DNA of 64,000 bases from Neobacillus massiliamazoniensis (lineage in GTDB: Bacteria; Bacillota; Bacilli; Bacillales; Cytobacillaceae), in assembly GCF_001048695.1 (NCBI RefSeq), contig NZ_CVRB01000004.1, forward strand, positions 496,001 to 560,000. Direction: 5' to 3'. Positions 50,636-60,109 of this stretch are shown here, piece after piece. Numbering within the stretch: the stretch's first letter is position 1; every line of letters starts with the position of its first letter. The notes under the pieces are model-generated. The model saw nothing but the letters and a program-made list of their open reading frames with translations. It searched no databases and had not been told where the DNA came from. The position numbers and the translations under genes are program-made.

Positions 50636-51382
50636 TTATTTCTTCCGCGCTACAAAAAAGATTCGCTCCGAGTCCGCTTGAGGGGCTGTCGTAGCAAAAT
50701 CTGCACTAACCTCAAGCACTTCGAAGCCTGCAGACTTTAACCAATTGGTATACTGCTCAACCGGATAAGTTCTTTGAACATGCAGTTCATCAATGCGGTC
50801 ATATTGCTCGGTCCCTTCATCCAACAGAAAAAAGCTAAGCTCATGCTCGACACTGTTTGGAAACTCTCCAGGGAAACTATTCCATATATAACATATACGC
50901 TCATCATTCAGGGCAAAAGTTTGATTCGTGAAAACCTGAGTTATTTTAAAAATAGAATGGACATCAAAAATAAAAAGTCCGCCTATTTTCAAATGCTGAA
51001 AAACAGCCGCAAACGTTTGCTCGACCTCTTCCTCTGATTGTAGATAATTCAACGAATCACAAAAAATACCGATGAGATCAAATTGTCCCTGACCTTCTAA
51101 ATCAGCCATATTTTGCTCATAAAACGGAATCCGAAATCCTGCGCCTTCCGACTTAGATTGGGCAACCGAGAGCATATCCGAAGACAAATCCACTCCAGTA
51201 ACAGCAAAACCTTCTTTGGCAAATCGAACCGAAAGTTCTCCTGTCCCACATGCAAGGTCAAGTAACCGAACACCATCAATATGGTGGGTTTTCAGTCTGT
51301 TTTTGACAAACTCAACCCATTCATCATATGGGGCATCCTTCATGAGTTCATCATAGAAGTATGCAAAGTGTTCGTAACTCAT
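50636..51382 (-). CDS. yqeM: class I SAM-dependent methyltransferase YqeM
   Basis: 248 residues with motif I LLDLACGTGELSVRFA, GVDLSSDMLSVA and FDLIGIFCDSLNYL. The substrate is unknown; resembles YqeM of the yqeG-yqeM operon. Start overlaps the rsfS stop by 4 bases. Confidence 0.88.
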   Translation of the reverse strand: MSYEHFAYFYDELMKDAPYDEWVEFVKNRLKTHHIDGVRLLDLACGTGELSVRFAKEGFAVTGVDLSSDMLSVAQSKSEGAGFRIPFYEQNMADLEGQGQFDLIGIFCDSLNYLQSEEEVEQTFAAVFQHLKIGGLFIFDVHSIFKITQVFTNQTFALNDERICYIWNSFPGEFPNSVEHELSFFLLDEGTEQYDRIDELHVQRTYPVEQYTNWLKSAGFEVLEVSADFATTAPQADSERIFFVARKK

Positions 51383-51738
51383 GAAAGTAACTCACTTACC
51401 ACATCTACTTCCGGAGCATCGCCCCATAAGCGTTCTAAATTGTAGTAGCTTCGTTCTTCACGATGGAAGACATGGGCGACCACATCCCCAAAATCTAATA
51501 ATACCCATCGTGCTTCTTCATAGCCTTCGACTCTTTTTACTTGATAACCATTCTCTAACACTTTTTCCTTCATTTCACTAGCAATTGCCTGTACTTGTTT
51601 ATCTGAGTTTCCGTGGCAAATAATAAAGTAGTCCGCAACTAAGGAAATCCCGGTCATATTCAGTGCCAGTATGTTTTCTGCGCGTTTATCATCCGCTGCT
51701 TTTACGGTAATTTTAAGTAATTCTTGATTGTTATCCAT
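51379..51738 (-). CDS. rsfS: ribosomal silencing factor RsfS
   Basis: 119 residues, DUF143/Iojap family: ADYFIICHGNSDKQVQAI, GYEEARWVLLDFGDVVAHVF and a YYNLERLWGDA C-terminus. Binds uL14 and blocks subunit joining. Overlaps yqeK by one base (start in stop), a coupled arrangement. Confidence 0.95.
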   Translation of the reverse strand: MDNNQELLKITVKAADDKRAENILALNMTGISLVADYFIICHGNSDKQVQAIASEMKEKVLENGYQVKRVEGYEEARWVLLDFGDVVAHVFHREERSYYNLERLWGDAPEVDVVSELLS

Positions 51739-52307
51739 TAATCAATCCCCCTATTTTTCACTAAGTCATTATACGTATAAAACGAATCAGGATATACTGT
51801 CTGATTTTTTTTCATTAAAAACAGAATGGTATTTTGTACGGCTTTTAATAAGGCACGATCTAAATTTTCCTTCGCCATGTCTCTGACTTCATCTACACCT
51901 GGGAAGTGCCTTCCTGGTTCGATATAATCAGCTAAATAGATGATTTTTTCAAGCAAGGTCATACCTGGTCTGCCTGAAGTGTGAAAGCGGATCGCATCCA
52001 AAACGTCAGAATCGGTGATGCCTGCTTCCTTTTCAACCAGATAAGCCCCAACTGGAGCATGCCAGAGCTCAGAATTGTAGTCAAGCAAATCTGTTGGAAA
52101 ACCTTGTGAAACAATGATTTCCTTCATTTCTTCTTTTGGCCGAAATTTCGCATAATCATGGAAAATAGCTGCCAATTCCGCTTTCTTTACATCGGCTCCA
52201 TATTGATTCGCCAAGGAAATGGCTGTTTCCATGACCCCTAACGTATGCTGATAACGGTGTTCAGTTAATTGTTCTTTTACAAGCTTTAAAGCTGCTTCAC
52301 GTTCCAT
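51738..52307 (-). CDS. yqeK: HD-domain Ap4A hydrolase YqeK
   Basis: 189 residues from the ATG at 52307, which overlaps the nadD 3' end and has GAGGAG upstream; the longer frame is rejected. HD motifs: [44 protein letters not shown]. The family cleaves Ap4A symmetrically. Confidence 0.92.
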   Translation of the reverse strand: MEREAALKLVKEQLTEHRYQHTLGVMETAISLANQYGADVKKAELAAIFHDYAKFRPKEEMKEIIVSQGFPTDLLDYNSELWHAPVGAYLVEKEAGITDSDVLDAIRFHTSGRPGMTLLEKIIYLADYIEPGRHFPGVDEVRDMAKENLDRALLKAVQNTILFLMKKNQTVYPDSFYTYNDLVKNRGID

Positions 52308-52866
52308 ATAACTGCTTCTCCTCAATATATTGAATAACGTTTTCCGGCAATAAATAGCGAACTGTTTTTCCAACTTTAAGTCTTTCACGGATCATACTAG
52401 AGGAAACTTCCATTGCCGGTACATCTACAGACAGAATAGGATAGTTTGTTTTCTGGCTGTAGGACGGTCGTTCTACACCGACAAATTGGGCCAGCTTAAC
52501 AAGTTCGTCAATTTTATGCCATTTCGGTAAATATTCAATCATGTCTGCACCGATGATAAAGAAAAATTGATGTTCAGGATATTGCTCATGTAGTATTTTT
52601 ATCGTATCGAATGTATAGGATGGTCCTTCCCGCTGCAATTCTATTGGTTCCACCCTAAAGGAATCATTTCCTGTAATCGCATATTCGATCATCTGCAATC
52701 GATCTTCATTTTTGATAGCTTCTGATTTCTTCTTATGAGGAGGCTCTCTGTTTGGCATAAACCAAATTTCATCAAGGTTAAGCGCAGAAAGGACTTCATT
52801 TGCAATGATGAGATGTCCAACATGCGGCGGATCAAATGTCCCTCCTAGAATTCCGACTTTTTTCAT
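52297..52866 (-). CDS. nadD: nicotinate-nucleotide adenylyltransferase NadD
   Basis: NAD biosynthesis: NaMN plus ATP to NaAD. 189 residues; [12 protein letters not shown] nucleotide site, [14 protein letters not shown], and the C-terminal SSSMIRERL (ISSTxIR-type). The ATG at 52866 follows GGAGG with 8-base spacing. Confidence 0.95.
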   Translation of the reverse strand: MKKVGILGGTFDPPHVGHLIIANEVLSALNLDEIWFMPNREPPHKKKSEAIKNEDRLQMIEYAITGNDSFRVEPIELQREGPSYTFDTIKILHEQYPEHQFFFIIGADMIEYLPKWHKIDELVKLAQFVGVERPSYSQKTNYPILSVDVPAMEVSSSMIRERLKVGKTVRYLLPENVIQYIEEKQLYGT

Positions 52867-52892
52867 GATGAAGGCCTCCATTTTAAAAGTTT

Positions 52893-53183
52893 TTACGGAA
52901 GATTAATTTGTTTCTTCTCGACTGATTCCTTATAAAGGACAATTGTGTTACCGATGATTTGGACAATTTCTGCACCTGTTCCTTCGGCAAGCTCTTCAGC
53001 AACAACCGTTTTATCCTCTTCACAGTTTTGCAGCACACTCACTTTGAATAACTCTCTTGCCTCAAGTGCTTCGGCAATTTGCTTAATCATGTTTTCATTT
53101 ACGCCACCCTTCCCTACTTGAAAAATAGGATCAAGATGGTGTGCTTTTGATCGTAAAAATCTTTTTTGTTTACCTGTTAACAT
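52893..53183 (-). CDS. yhbY: YhbY/CRM-family RNA-binding protein YqeI
   Basis: 96 residues: [31 protein letters not shown] with the GxxG-type loop, and [13 protein letters not shown]. Associates with pre-50S particles. Overlaps the aroE stop by one base. Confidence 0.93.
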   Translation of the reverse strand: MLTGKQKRFLRSKAHHLDPIFQVGKGGVNENMIKQIAEALEARELFKVSVLQNCEEDKTVVAEELAEGTGAEIVQIIGNTIVLYKESVEKKQINLP

Positions 53184-54016
53184 TATTTCCCTCCAAGTTG
53201 TTGTAAGACATTCTTTTTCATTCTCTCAATATCCGGGAAAATCCCTGTCCATTTTTCAAAAGCCAGTGCTCCCTGGTAGACAAACATATCGAGACCATTT
53301 TGAATTTTGGCACCTATTTGTTTTGCTACATGTAAAAATTGTGTTTCTAATGGATTGTAGATAATATCACAAACCATTGCTTGTTTATTTAAATTGGTTA
53401 GGCCAAGCGGCTTTTCGGAAACCTTTGGTGCCATCCCTATCATCGTCGTTTGAATAATTAGGCTATACTCATTTAATATAAGTTCCGCCTCTTCTAACGA
53501 AATAGCTCTTGAAGAAACTTGAAACGGACAATCTTCCACGAGTTTAATGGCCCTATCTACTGTACGATTCGCAATATCTACCTTTAATGGTTTATTTTTT
53601 GCAATAGTAAAATAAATCGCCCGGGCTGCCCCGCCAGCCCCAATTATCAATACTTTTTCTTCCGATAACGAAGGGATATCGTGCTGCAGTCCTTGTAAAA
53701 ACCCTGGACCATCTGTATTGTAGCCCTTTAGTTTTTTTCCTTCCCTTACGACGGTATTAACAGCTCCAATCCTTAAGGCTAAATCATCGACTTCATCCAA
53801 AAAGGGAATGATAGAGCTTTTGTGTGGCACTGTTACATTAAACCCTGCTACACCGAGGGCTTTTAACCCCTTCACGGCATCTTCTAAATCGTCAGATTTC
53901 ACTTGAAACGGAAAATAATATGCATCCATCTGATAAAAGGAAAATAAATCGTTGTGCATCATTGGTGACATGGAGTGACCAATTGGATCTCCCAAAACTG
54001 CATATAATTTTTTCAC
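53183..54016 (-). CDS. aroE: shikimate dehydrogenase AroE
   Basis: NADPH-dependent reduction of 3-dehydroshikimate. 277 residues; substrate site GDPIGHSMSPMMHND, catalytic Lys in NVTVPHKSS, NTDGPGFL, and the Rossmann motif IIGAGGAARAI. Embedded in the yqeH-aroE-yhbY-nadD operon as in B. subtilis. Confidence 0.95.
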   Translation of the reverse strand: MKKLYAVLGDPIGHSMSPMMHNDLFSFYQMDAYYFPFQVKSDDLEDAVKGLKALGVAGFNVTVPHKSSIIPFLDEVDDLALRIGAVNTVVREGKKLKGYNTDGPGFLQGLQHDIPSLSEEKVLIIGAGGAARAIYFTIAKNKPLKVDIANRTVDRAIKLVEDCPFQVSSRAISLEEAELILNEYSLIIQTTMIGMAPKVSEKPLGLTNLNKQAMVCDIIYNPLETQFLHVAKQIGAKIQNGLDMFVYQGALAFEKWTGIFPDIERMKKNVLQQLGGK

Positions 54017-54043
54017 GTGATTCTCCCCATCCCCGAAAAGATC

Positions 54044-55150
54044 TTATATTAACGATTTTCGAATCATTGTCTGAACACCCTTTGGCACGTAAGCAATGAC
54101 TTTTGCACCCGGTTCGTTTACGGTAATCCAGCCTAGTCCGGAAAAGACGATATCTGTTTTTGCTTCTCTTACGGTAAATTCTTGTTTCACAAGTGCCGGA
54201 AATGTTTCTAACTGTTCCTGCCTTGGTGGTGTCAGCATTTCCCCAACATGATTTTCATAAAGCTCCGAGGCATTTTCCGTCTTGGTCCGATGAATGTTTA
54301 CTTCATTTGAAACATAACATACAAATGACCTTCTACCACCACTTACATAATCGAAGCGGGCTAATCCTCCGAAAAATAGGGTTTGCCCTTCATTCAATTG
54401 AAAAACTTTTGGCTTTATTTCCTTTTTTGGCGTAATCACCTTTAAGTCTCTTTTATCAACAAAGTGGGCCATTTGATGATGATTAATGATACCAGGAGAA
54501 TCAATTAATGATTTGCCATCATCAAGCGGTATTTTGATAATATCCAAGGTCGTTCCCGGAAAATGAGAGGTCGTAATGACATCCCCTTCACCAGTCACTT
54601 CCTTTATAATTCGGTTTATAAAAGTAGATTTCCCAACATTAGTACAGCCAACAACATAAACATCCTTCCCATTGCGATACTCATCAATGGCAGCGGCTGT
54701 TTCTTTGATATACATCCCTTTAGCAGCACTAACTAGGAACACTTCTTCTGGCAATAATCCAAGTTTCTTTGACTCCTGCTTCATCCAGAGAATCAATTTA
54801 TTCGGTTTAACAGACTTAGGTAATAAATCGACCTTATTTCCAACAAGCAGCACTTTATTTTGACCGACAAAGCGGTGAATTCCTGGTAACCAGCTTCCGT
54901 TAAAATCAAATATGTCCACAATCATAACAATTAGTGCATCTGTCTTACCGATTTCGTTTAAGATTCTTAAAAAGTCATCATCAGTTAAACTGACATCTTG
55001 AACCTCGTTATAATGCTTTAACCGGAAGCATCTTTGACAAATAATTGTTTCTTTCTCTAAGGCGGAATGAGGTGCATATCCCAATTCATTTGGGTGTTCG
55101 GTTTGAACTTTCACTCCACAGCCTATACAAATATGTTGATGTTCACTCAC
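54044..55150 (-). CDS. yqeH: ribosome biogenesis GTPase YqeH
   Basis: A circularly permuted GTPase for 30S assembly, 368 residues. N-terminal zinc finger (CIGCG, CQRCF), then permuted motifs G4 NKVDLLP, G1 GCTNVGKST, G3 DSPGI, and a C-terminal NPA-binding domain. A GTG start follows GGGAGG. Four bases separate yqeG from it. Confidence 0.95.
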   Translation of the reverse strand: MSEHQHICIGCGVKVQTEHPNELGYAPHSALEKETIICQRCFRLKHYNEVQDVSLTDDDFLRILNEIGKTDALIVMIVDIFDFNGSWLPGIHRFVGQNKVLLVGNKVDLLPKSVKPNKLILWMKQESKKLGLLPEEVFLVSAAKGMYIKETAAAIDEYRNGKDVYVVGCTNVGKSTFINRIIKEVTGEGDVITTSHFPGTTLDIIKIPLDDGKSLIDSPGIINHHQMAHFVDKRDLKVITPKKEIKPKVFQLNEGQTLFFGGLARFDYVSGGRRSFVCYVSNEVNIHRTKTENASELYENHVGEMLTPPRQEQLETFPALVKQEFTVREAKTDIVFSGLGWITVNEPGAKVIAYVPKGVQTMIRKSLI

Positions 55151-55153
55151 AAA

Positions 55154-55669
55154 TTAATCCTCCCATTGAAGCATACCCTTTTTGCGAAACCAATTTAAAA
55201 TTCTTCGTTCAATAAAGCGATTGAATTTAGTTGCAGCCCCATCTGTTTGCGCAACAGGTGTAACTAAAATCGTATGAAAACCACTGCGGTTTCCTCCTAA
55301 AACATCCGTTAATAATTGATCGCCAATTACAACCGATTCATCCTTAAGAATTCCCATTTGTGCAACCGCCTTGTTAAACGCAACCGTCATCGGTTTCCGA
55401 GCCCGGAAAATAAACGGGATTTTTAATGGCTCTGAAAACGCCTTAACACGATCTTCATTATTATTAGAAACGATTGTCACTAGAATTTGATGCTTTCTTA
55501 TTTCATCAAACCACTTGATGAGCTGAGGTGTGGCATTTGGGCGATCCCATTCCACAAGGGTATTATCCAGATCCGTGATAATTCCCTTAATGCCTTTTAC
55601 CTTCAACTCTTCAGGATTTATATCCAAAACACTCTTTACATGTTCGTTTGGAAGAAAATGCTTTAACAC
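55154..55669 (-). CDS. yqeG: YqeG family HAD-IIIA phosphatase
   Basis: 171 residues; HAD motif I GIITDLDNTLVEWD, motif II TIVSNN, motif IV GDQLLTDVLGGNR. The GTG at 55669 after GAGGTG gives the family length and N-terminus (LKHFLPNEHV); ATGs up to 72 bases upstream are not supported. Resembles phosphatidylglycerophosphate phosphatases of the Gep4/YqeG type; substrate here unproven. First gene of the operon running to yqeM. Confidence 0.92.
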   Translation of the reverse strand: MLKHFLPNEHVKSVLDINPEELKVKGIKGIITDLDNTLVEWDRPNATPQLIKWFDEIRKHQILVTIVSNNNEDRVKAFSEPLKIPFIFRARKPMTVAFNKAVAQMGILKDESVVIGDQLLTDVLGGNRSGFHTILVTPVAQTDGAATKFNRFIERRILNWFRKKGMLQWED

Positions 55670-55893
55670 TACGTTACACCTCATCAATTTGTTCGAATTG
55701 CCCTTTAGCATGAGCTTATCATCCTGTATCATCATAACCAATTTTAGCCTTTGTTTAAAGAAATAAAAAATATTTGCTATTTCTTATTATTTATCAAAAT
55801 ACGACAAAATCTGATTAAAATCGATTCGTTTATTAAAAACGCAAGGGTTTTTTTCCGTTTTTAAAAATATTTTTCGACATAATTCCAGTTTTT

Positions 55894-55999
55894 TGACACT
55901 TGTGGATAAAGTTATTAACATTGTACCCATTGAATCTTTTACCATTAGTGAATTTATAAACAAGTTAATCACAAGTTATCCACTGCTAATTGTGGATAG
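55894..55999. promoter_or_regulatory. DnaA-box cluster between yqeG and sda
   Basis: A perfect DnaA box (TTATCCACA on the minus strand, 55909-55901) and two one-mismatch boxes (TTATCCACT at 55976, CTATCCACA at 55999-55991), with weaker forms at 55965 and 55912. TTGACA at 55893 lies just before the first box. In B. subtilis sda transcription responds to DnaA, and DnaA boxes lie at its promoter. Confidence 0.85.
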
Positions 56000-56122
56000 T
56001 TCAAGTGATTGTCCTAATGGATAAATTTTGGTAGATTTAGGGTACACCACTTGAACTTACCATTTTATGTTACAAAATAAAATTTAGAACCACTTTATTA
56101 ATATTTGGAGGTGGATTCTGAC

Positions 56123-56263
56123 ATGCGCAAACTGTCAGATGAATTATTAATTGAATCTTATTTTAAAGCAAGGGAGTTAAACTTAAGTCCGGATTTTATT
56201 CTCCTCATTGAAAATGAAATTCACCGACGTTCTCTCTCCAAACAATTAAAACTCTCATCATAA
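56123..56263 (+). CDS. sda: sporulation checkpoint inhibitor Sda
   Basis: 46 residues, [20 protein letters not shown] start, forming the helical hairpin that binds histidine kinase KinA and blocks phosphorelay entry when replication is disturbed. Nearly identical N-terminus to B. subtilis Sda. GGAGGTGGATTCTGAC lies upstream of the ATG. Likely DnaA-regulated through the cluster at 55894-55999. Confidence 0.95.
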   Translation: MRKLSDELLIESYFKARELNLSPDFILLIENEIHRRSLSKQLKLSS

Positions 56264-56273
56264 AAATTCTTTT

Positions 56274-56296
56274 GCCCATCTTGGGCTATTTTTTTT
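56274..56296 (+). terminator. intrinsic terminator of sda
   Basis: GCCCA-TCT-TGGGC then TATTTTTTTT. Confidence 0.8.
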
Positions 56297-56310
56297 GTAA
56301 GATAGATCGT

Positions 56311-57096
56311 TTACCCCTTGTTCAACACACCAATCTTTTGTCCAACCTTAATATCATAAGGAGGTTGAATCAAGGAGTCAATACGAAAGATCCCCTTTTC
56401 AAATAACAAAACGACTGTCGAACCAAAGCTGAAATAGGCCATTTCTTCACCTTTCTCCAGCTCTGTTCCCTGGTGAGTCGTTTCAATCGAATTAACAAAC
56501 ATGGCTCCTACCTTCACAACCGCAACATGGCCAAATTCCGTCATAAGTTCGGATATCACCCTGTAATTTTTGGCAAGTGTTCTTACTCCATATTTTAATC
56601 CCCATTTGTTAACGGGATAGGATTTGGTACCAAGTGTCCATTGCTTTGTGACTTTCCCTGAAACAGGACTATGAATTCGATGGTAGTGGCTCGGACTCAA
56701 ATACAAAATCATATACGTCCCATTTAAATATTTTTTTAAAACCTCTTGATCTCCTAGCATTTCTTCGATCGAGTAAACCTTTCCTTTTACTTCGATTTGA
56801 CTAGTCTCTTTAATGGTGCCAATATCCTCAATAACGGCATCAACGGGACTGACAACAGCATCAATGCTCGGGTCAATTTCCCTCGCTTCATTTTTCAATG
56901 TTCGAATAAATAAATCATGGAGGGTTGGGTAATCTTTAAGTTCCTTTTCCATTTCCTCCTGATTCAAGTGATAAATTCTAGCAAAGGATGGCACAATAAG
57001 TCGACTGACTCGTGAACGGGCAAATCGCTTTAAAAGAAAGGACGTCCATCTCCCATTGGTTAATTCAATCAAAATACGGTAGAGTGGCTGAATCAT
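56311..57096 (-). CDS. psd: phosphatidylserine decarboxylase proenzyme
   Basis: Makes phosphatidylethanolamine. 261 residues; the self-cleavage site FGST (FSFGSTVVLLFEKG) near the C-terminus generates the pyruvoyl cofactor, and SPVDAVIEDIG and YLSPSHYHRIHSPVSG are conserved. Divergent from pssA, so substrate synthesis and decarboxylation genes are paired. In B. subtilis psd and pssA sit elsewhere. Confidence 0.95.
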   Translation of the reverse strand: MIQPLYRILIELTNGRWTSFLLKRFARSRVSRLIVPSFARIYHLNQEEMEKELKDYPTLHDLFIRTLKNEAREIDPSIDAVVSPVDAVIEDIGTIKETSQIEVKGKVYSIEEMLGDQEVLKKYLNGTYMILYLSPSHYHRIHSPVSGKVTKQWTLGTKSYPVNKWGLKYGVRTLAKNYRVISELMTEFGHVAVVKVGAMFVNSIETTHQGTELEKGEEMAYFSFGSTVVLLFEKGIFRIDSLIQPPYDIKVGQKIGVLNKG

Positions 57097-57221
57097 TGAA
57101 ATACCCCCAAATAGTGTAAAAATACTCTTTACGAACAGACATAAAACCCTTAGAATTAAATAATATAATATAAGCTAAGGAAAAAATTCCCTTCTAATTT
57201 AAAAAGGAGTGATGTGGAGCA

Positions 57222-57761
57222 ATGTTTTTACTGGATGTCTTCGATCAAACATTAAAAAAACTTAAAACCCAAACAGCAAACGTCATCACCTTAACTAATT
57301 TAGCATTAGGCGGTTTTGCCATTGTTTTTGGAATTCAAGGCAGCCTAAGAACGAGCTTGCTATTAATTTTTATTGCTGCTTTAGCAGATCGGTTTGACGG
57401 AATCATCGCCCGGAAATTTAATATTGAATCCGAGTTAGGGAAACAATTGGATTCCATGGGTGATATTATATCATTTGGAGTGGCACCTGCACTATTACTG
57501 TATCAAGGAATTTTACACGAATTTGGAGCACCTGGTACATTTTTTACGGTATTTTTCATTGGATGCGGTGCTTTTCGGTTAGCAAGGTTTAACATTACTG
57601 AAAGCAACGGCTACTTCACCGGTTTACCAATAACAGCAGCTGGCTGTTTAGCTACACTTAGCTTTTTATTGATTCCCTATCTGCCATCCCAAGCATTCAT
57701 ATTTGTTATCATCATTCTATCATTCCTAATGGTTAGTACGTTTAAACTAAAAAAGGTATAA
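57222..57761 (+). CDS. pssA: CDP-diacylglycerol-serine O-phosphatidyltransferase
   Basis: 179 residues, about 6 membrane helices. CDP-alcohol transferase motif DGIIARKFNIESELGKQLDS (D..AR...G...D) is complete. Makes phosphatidylserine for Psd. AAAAAGGAGTGATG lies upstream of the ATG. Confidence 0.94.
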   Translation: MFLLDVFDQTLKKLKTQTANVITLTNLALGGFAIVFGIQGSLRTSLLLIFIAALADRFDGIIARKFNIESELGKQLDSMGDIISFGVAPALLLYQGILHEFGAPGTFFTVFFIGCGAFRLARFNITESNGYFTGLPITAAGCLATLSFLLIPYLPSQAFIFVIIILSFLMVSTFKLKKV

Positions 57762-57776
57762 AATCCATTTTTTCAA

Positions 57777-57824
57777 AAATGGCCCGCTTTAGCAATAGGA
57801 ATTGCCAAGCAGGTCATTTTTTAT
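57777..57824 (+). terminator. terminator of pssA
   Basis: AAATGGCCCGCTT pairs imperfectly with AAGCAGGTCATTT, then TTTTATTTG. Confidence 0.7.
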
Positions 57825-57830
57825 TTGTTA

Positions 57831-58078
57831 GGCTGTGTTAAACTTGCCTGTGAATTTGCATCCGCGGGCGTTCCGGGGAGCCTCCTCGGCGCTTAAGCGC
57901 ATGTGGGGGGTCTCCCCTGCCCCGTACTCCCGCAGGACGTTGAATCAGCATCCTTGGATCAACACCGCACGAAGGAAAAGCGATAGCATTTTCGAGGATC
58001 TCGCACCTTCCGCCCCAATCAACATTGTTTCAATAATCAACATTGTTTCAATAATCAACAATGACCTTTAACACAGCC
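57831..58078 (+). repeat. MITE-like element, copy 5
   Basis: 248 bp with perfect inverted ends GGCTGTGTTAAA and TTTAACACAGCC. An 18-base duplication (TTGTTTCAATAATCAACA) near the right end is particular to this copy. Shares the GGCGCTTAAGCGC core. Confidence 0.92.
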
Positions 58079-58149
58079 ATTTGTTAAAAAACGTTAAAAG
58101 GATAAATTATATTTTCATGTACAGGCACAATTTCCTGTTTTTTTCATAG

Positions 58150-58380
58150 GAATTAGTTATAGGCAGAAATGCGGAAGCGCATTGCTCAGCCCCGATATAG
58201 GGAGACTTGGCACTGATAAGTGCCTTAGTCTCCCTTAATGCGCACAGAAGGCGTTAGCCTTCTGTAGCCAAGCTCAAGCATAAGACACTCCCAAAATGAA
58301 GGCACTTTTTGCCCTCCTTTTGGGAGGGGCTGTAGACCATAGAGGGGCTAGGCGCTGGAGCTGGACAGTAATCGAAGTCA
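58150..58380 (+). repeat. dispersed hairpin element, GAGCTGGACA family, long copy
   Basis: AATGCGGAAGCGCATT start and GAGCTGGACAGTAATCGAAG end. Several internal stems: GGGAGACTT...AGTCTCCC, GCACTGATAAGTGC, AGAAGGCGTTAGCCTTCT and CTCCCAAAA...TTTTGGGAG. With copy 5 of the MITE and the pssA terminator it fills the 663-base gap pssA-sigK. Confidence 0.7.
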
Positions 58381-58424
58381 AAAGTTATATTTCTTTTCTT
58401 CCAAAAACGCGGGGGTGGGTGTGA

Positions 58425-59138
58425 ATGTCTGGAATTTTTACAGCTCTAGGTTACTTAGTGAAGGAATTTTTATTTCTTGTTTCCTATGTGAAAAACAATG
58501 CTTTTCCGCAGCCACTCTCAGCGGCCGAAGAAAGGCAATACTTACGCTTGATGGCAGAAGGGGATTCTTATGCACGAAATATGTTAATCGAGCACAATTT
58601 GCGTTTAGTCGCGCATATCGTTAAAAAATTTGAGAATACAGGTGAAGATTCAGAGGATTTAATCTCGATTGGAACGATTGGCTTAATTAAAGCGATTGAA
58701 AGCTATTCTGAAGGTAAAGGAACAAAGCTCGCAACATATGCGGCTCGGTGTATTGAAAATGAAATCCTAATGCATTTGCGAGCTCTTAAGAAAACAAAAA
58801 AGGACGTTTCCTTGCATGATCCCATTGGTCAGGATAAGGAAGGCAATGAAATTTCGCTTATCGATGTACTGAAATCAGAATCAGAGGATGTAATCGATAC
58901 TATTCAACTTAATATGGAACTTGAAAAAATAAAGAAATATATTGAAGTGCTTGATGATCGAGAAAAAGAGGTTATCATCGGTCGATTTGGCCTTGACCTT
59001 CAAAAGGAAAAAACCCAGCGGGAAATTGCAAAGGAATTAGGAATTTCCCGGAGCTATGTTTCAAGAATTGAGAAACGTGCACTAATGAAAATGTTCCACG
59101 AATTTTATCGTGCTGAAAAAGAGAAGAAAAAGAAATAG
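58425..59138 (+). CDS. sigK: mother-cell sigma factor SigK, uninterrupted
   Basis: 237 residues. Pro-sequence of about 20 residues before [12 protein letters not shown] (removed by SpoIVFB in B. subtilis), region 2 ([46 protein letters not shown]) and region 4 with [18 protein letters not shown]. In B. subtilis 168 the gene is split by the skin element; here it is one frame with no recombinase nearby. GGGGGTGGGTGTGA precedes the ATG. Confidence 0.97.
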   Translation: MSGIFTALGYLVKEFLFLVSYVKNNAFPQPLSAAEERQYLRLMAEGDSYARNMLIEHNLRLVAHIVKKFENTGEDSEDLISIGTIGLIKAIESYSEGKGTKLATYAARCIENEILMHLRALKKTKKDVSLHDPIGQDKEGNEISLIDVLKSESEDVIDTIQLNMELEKIKKYIEVLDDREKEVIIGRFGLDLQKEKTQREIAKELGISRSYVSRIEKRALMKMFHEFYRAEKEKKKK

Positions 59139-59168
59139 AGCAGCAATTATTAATTCTGCTCTATTTTT
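59133..59168. terminator. bidirectional terminator of sigK and the lipoprotein gene
   Basis: AAATAGAGCAG/CTGCTCTATTT with a 13-base loop; both stop codons fall in or next to the stem. Confidence 0.85.
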
Positions 59169-60109
59169 CCATCTTTAATAAGGTTGGACCAATTTTTCCC
59201 GCCATCCATAGATTCATATACATCATTTTTATATGTTGAAAAAGCCATTTGGTTTTCATTCTTTGGGTTTACAGCCAAATAGGTTATGGGATTTTCATAA
59301 TCTAGAAATGGGAATTTTACATCGGTTAGTTCACCAGTTGTCGGTTGAATCATCTTCAATAAAATTTGATTGTTTTCAACACTTGAATATAAAATGGAAT
59401 CGCCACTAAACGTTAGGGCTGTAATCATTACAGGATCTGTAATCCGTTTCATCGTATTTCCATTATCTTCAGAATAGAAAATACCACTCCGGGTCGCCAT
59501 GGCCATCTTCGCTCCATCTTTATTATGGACTGCTATCATTCCAAACGAGTCTGCATTAAACCCCTTATACGCACTCTTTTTCCATGTTTTCCCGTTATCC
59601 TCTGAATAGTTAACACCAAGGCTTAAATCATCACTCGGCTGTTCCCCGATGACGTAAATATCATTTCCAGTGAAACTTGCAGCAGTGAAATGGAAATTCT
59701 TTTGGCCATAAAAGGCTAATTTTGAAATCGATTTCCCTTTATCCGTGCTCTGTACTAAGCCAAGGGGATCCTTCAAACCAGTTCCTTTTTGCGGGTGACC
59801 ACTCGCTATAAAGCCGTTATCGACTGCTTGAAAACCAATATAGTCATGATGATAAGTTGTTGTTTCGTACCACTTATTGTCCTTATACATGTTTAAACCG
59901 CCATTAGCAGCTACGTAAAGTGCTTGATCATTACCTGGGAAACCGATCCCATAGATTTGGTTCATTTTTAGAGACTGTGCTTGGACAATCTCATATTTCA
60001 TTTCAGTTTTACTTTCCTCCGTTTGCTCATTCTGTTTTGAACTCTCATGCGCACATCCAGAAATGATCAAGACCGACATGACGATAGAAAGAATGAGTTT
60101 CTTTTTCAT
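59150..60109 (-). CDS. lipoprotein with BNR/sialidase-like beta-propeller repeats
   Basis: 319 residues from the ATG at 60109; a GTG six bases upstream is better spaced from GGGGGGAG and equally possible. Lipoprotein signal MKKKLILSIVMSVLIISGC with lipobox ISGC. The rest is a probable beta-propeller with BNR-type motifs (YSEDNGKTWKKS, YSEDNGNTMKRI, YESMDGGKNWSNL). It resembles the F510_1955 glycosylhydrolase family by pattern; no catalytic residues can be assigned. Surface-exposed; substrate unknown. Convergent with sigK. Confidence 0.8.
   Translation of the reverse strand: MKKKLILSIVMSVLIISGCAHESSKQNEQTEESKTEMKYEIVQAQSLKMNQIYGIGFPGNDQALYVAANGGLNMYKDNKWYETTTYHHDYIGFQAVDNGFIASGHPQKGTGLKDPLGLVQSTDKGKSISKLAFYGQKNFHFTAASFTGNDIYVIGEQPSDDLSLGVNYSEDNGKTWKKSAYKGFNADSFGMIAVHNKDGAKMAMATRSGIFYSEDNGNTMKRITDPVMITALTFSGDSILYSSVENNQILLKMIQPTTGELTDVKFPFLDYENPITYLAVNPKNENQMAFSTYKNDVYESMDGGKNWSNLIKDGKIEQN

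Noticed and set aside
57835..58071. 78-codon frame inside MITE copy 5
   Set aside because: Frames read through the repeat; similar peptides arise in the other copies from the shared sequence, with no ribosome site.
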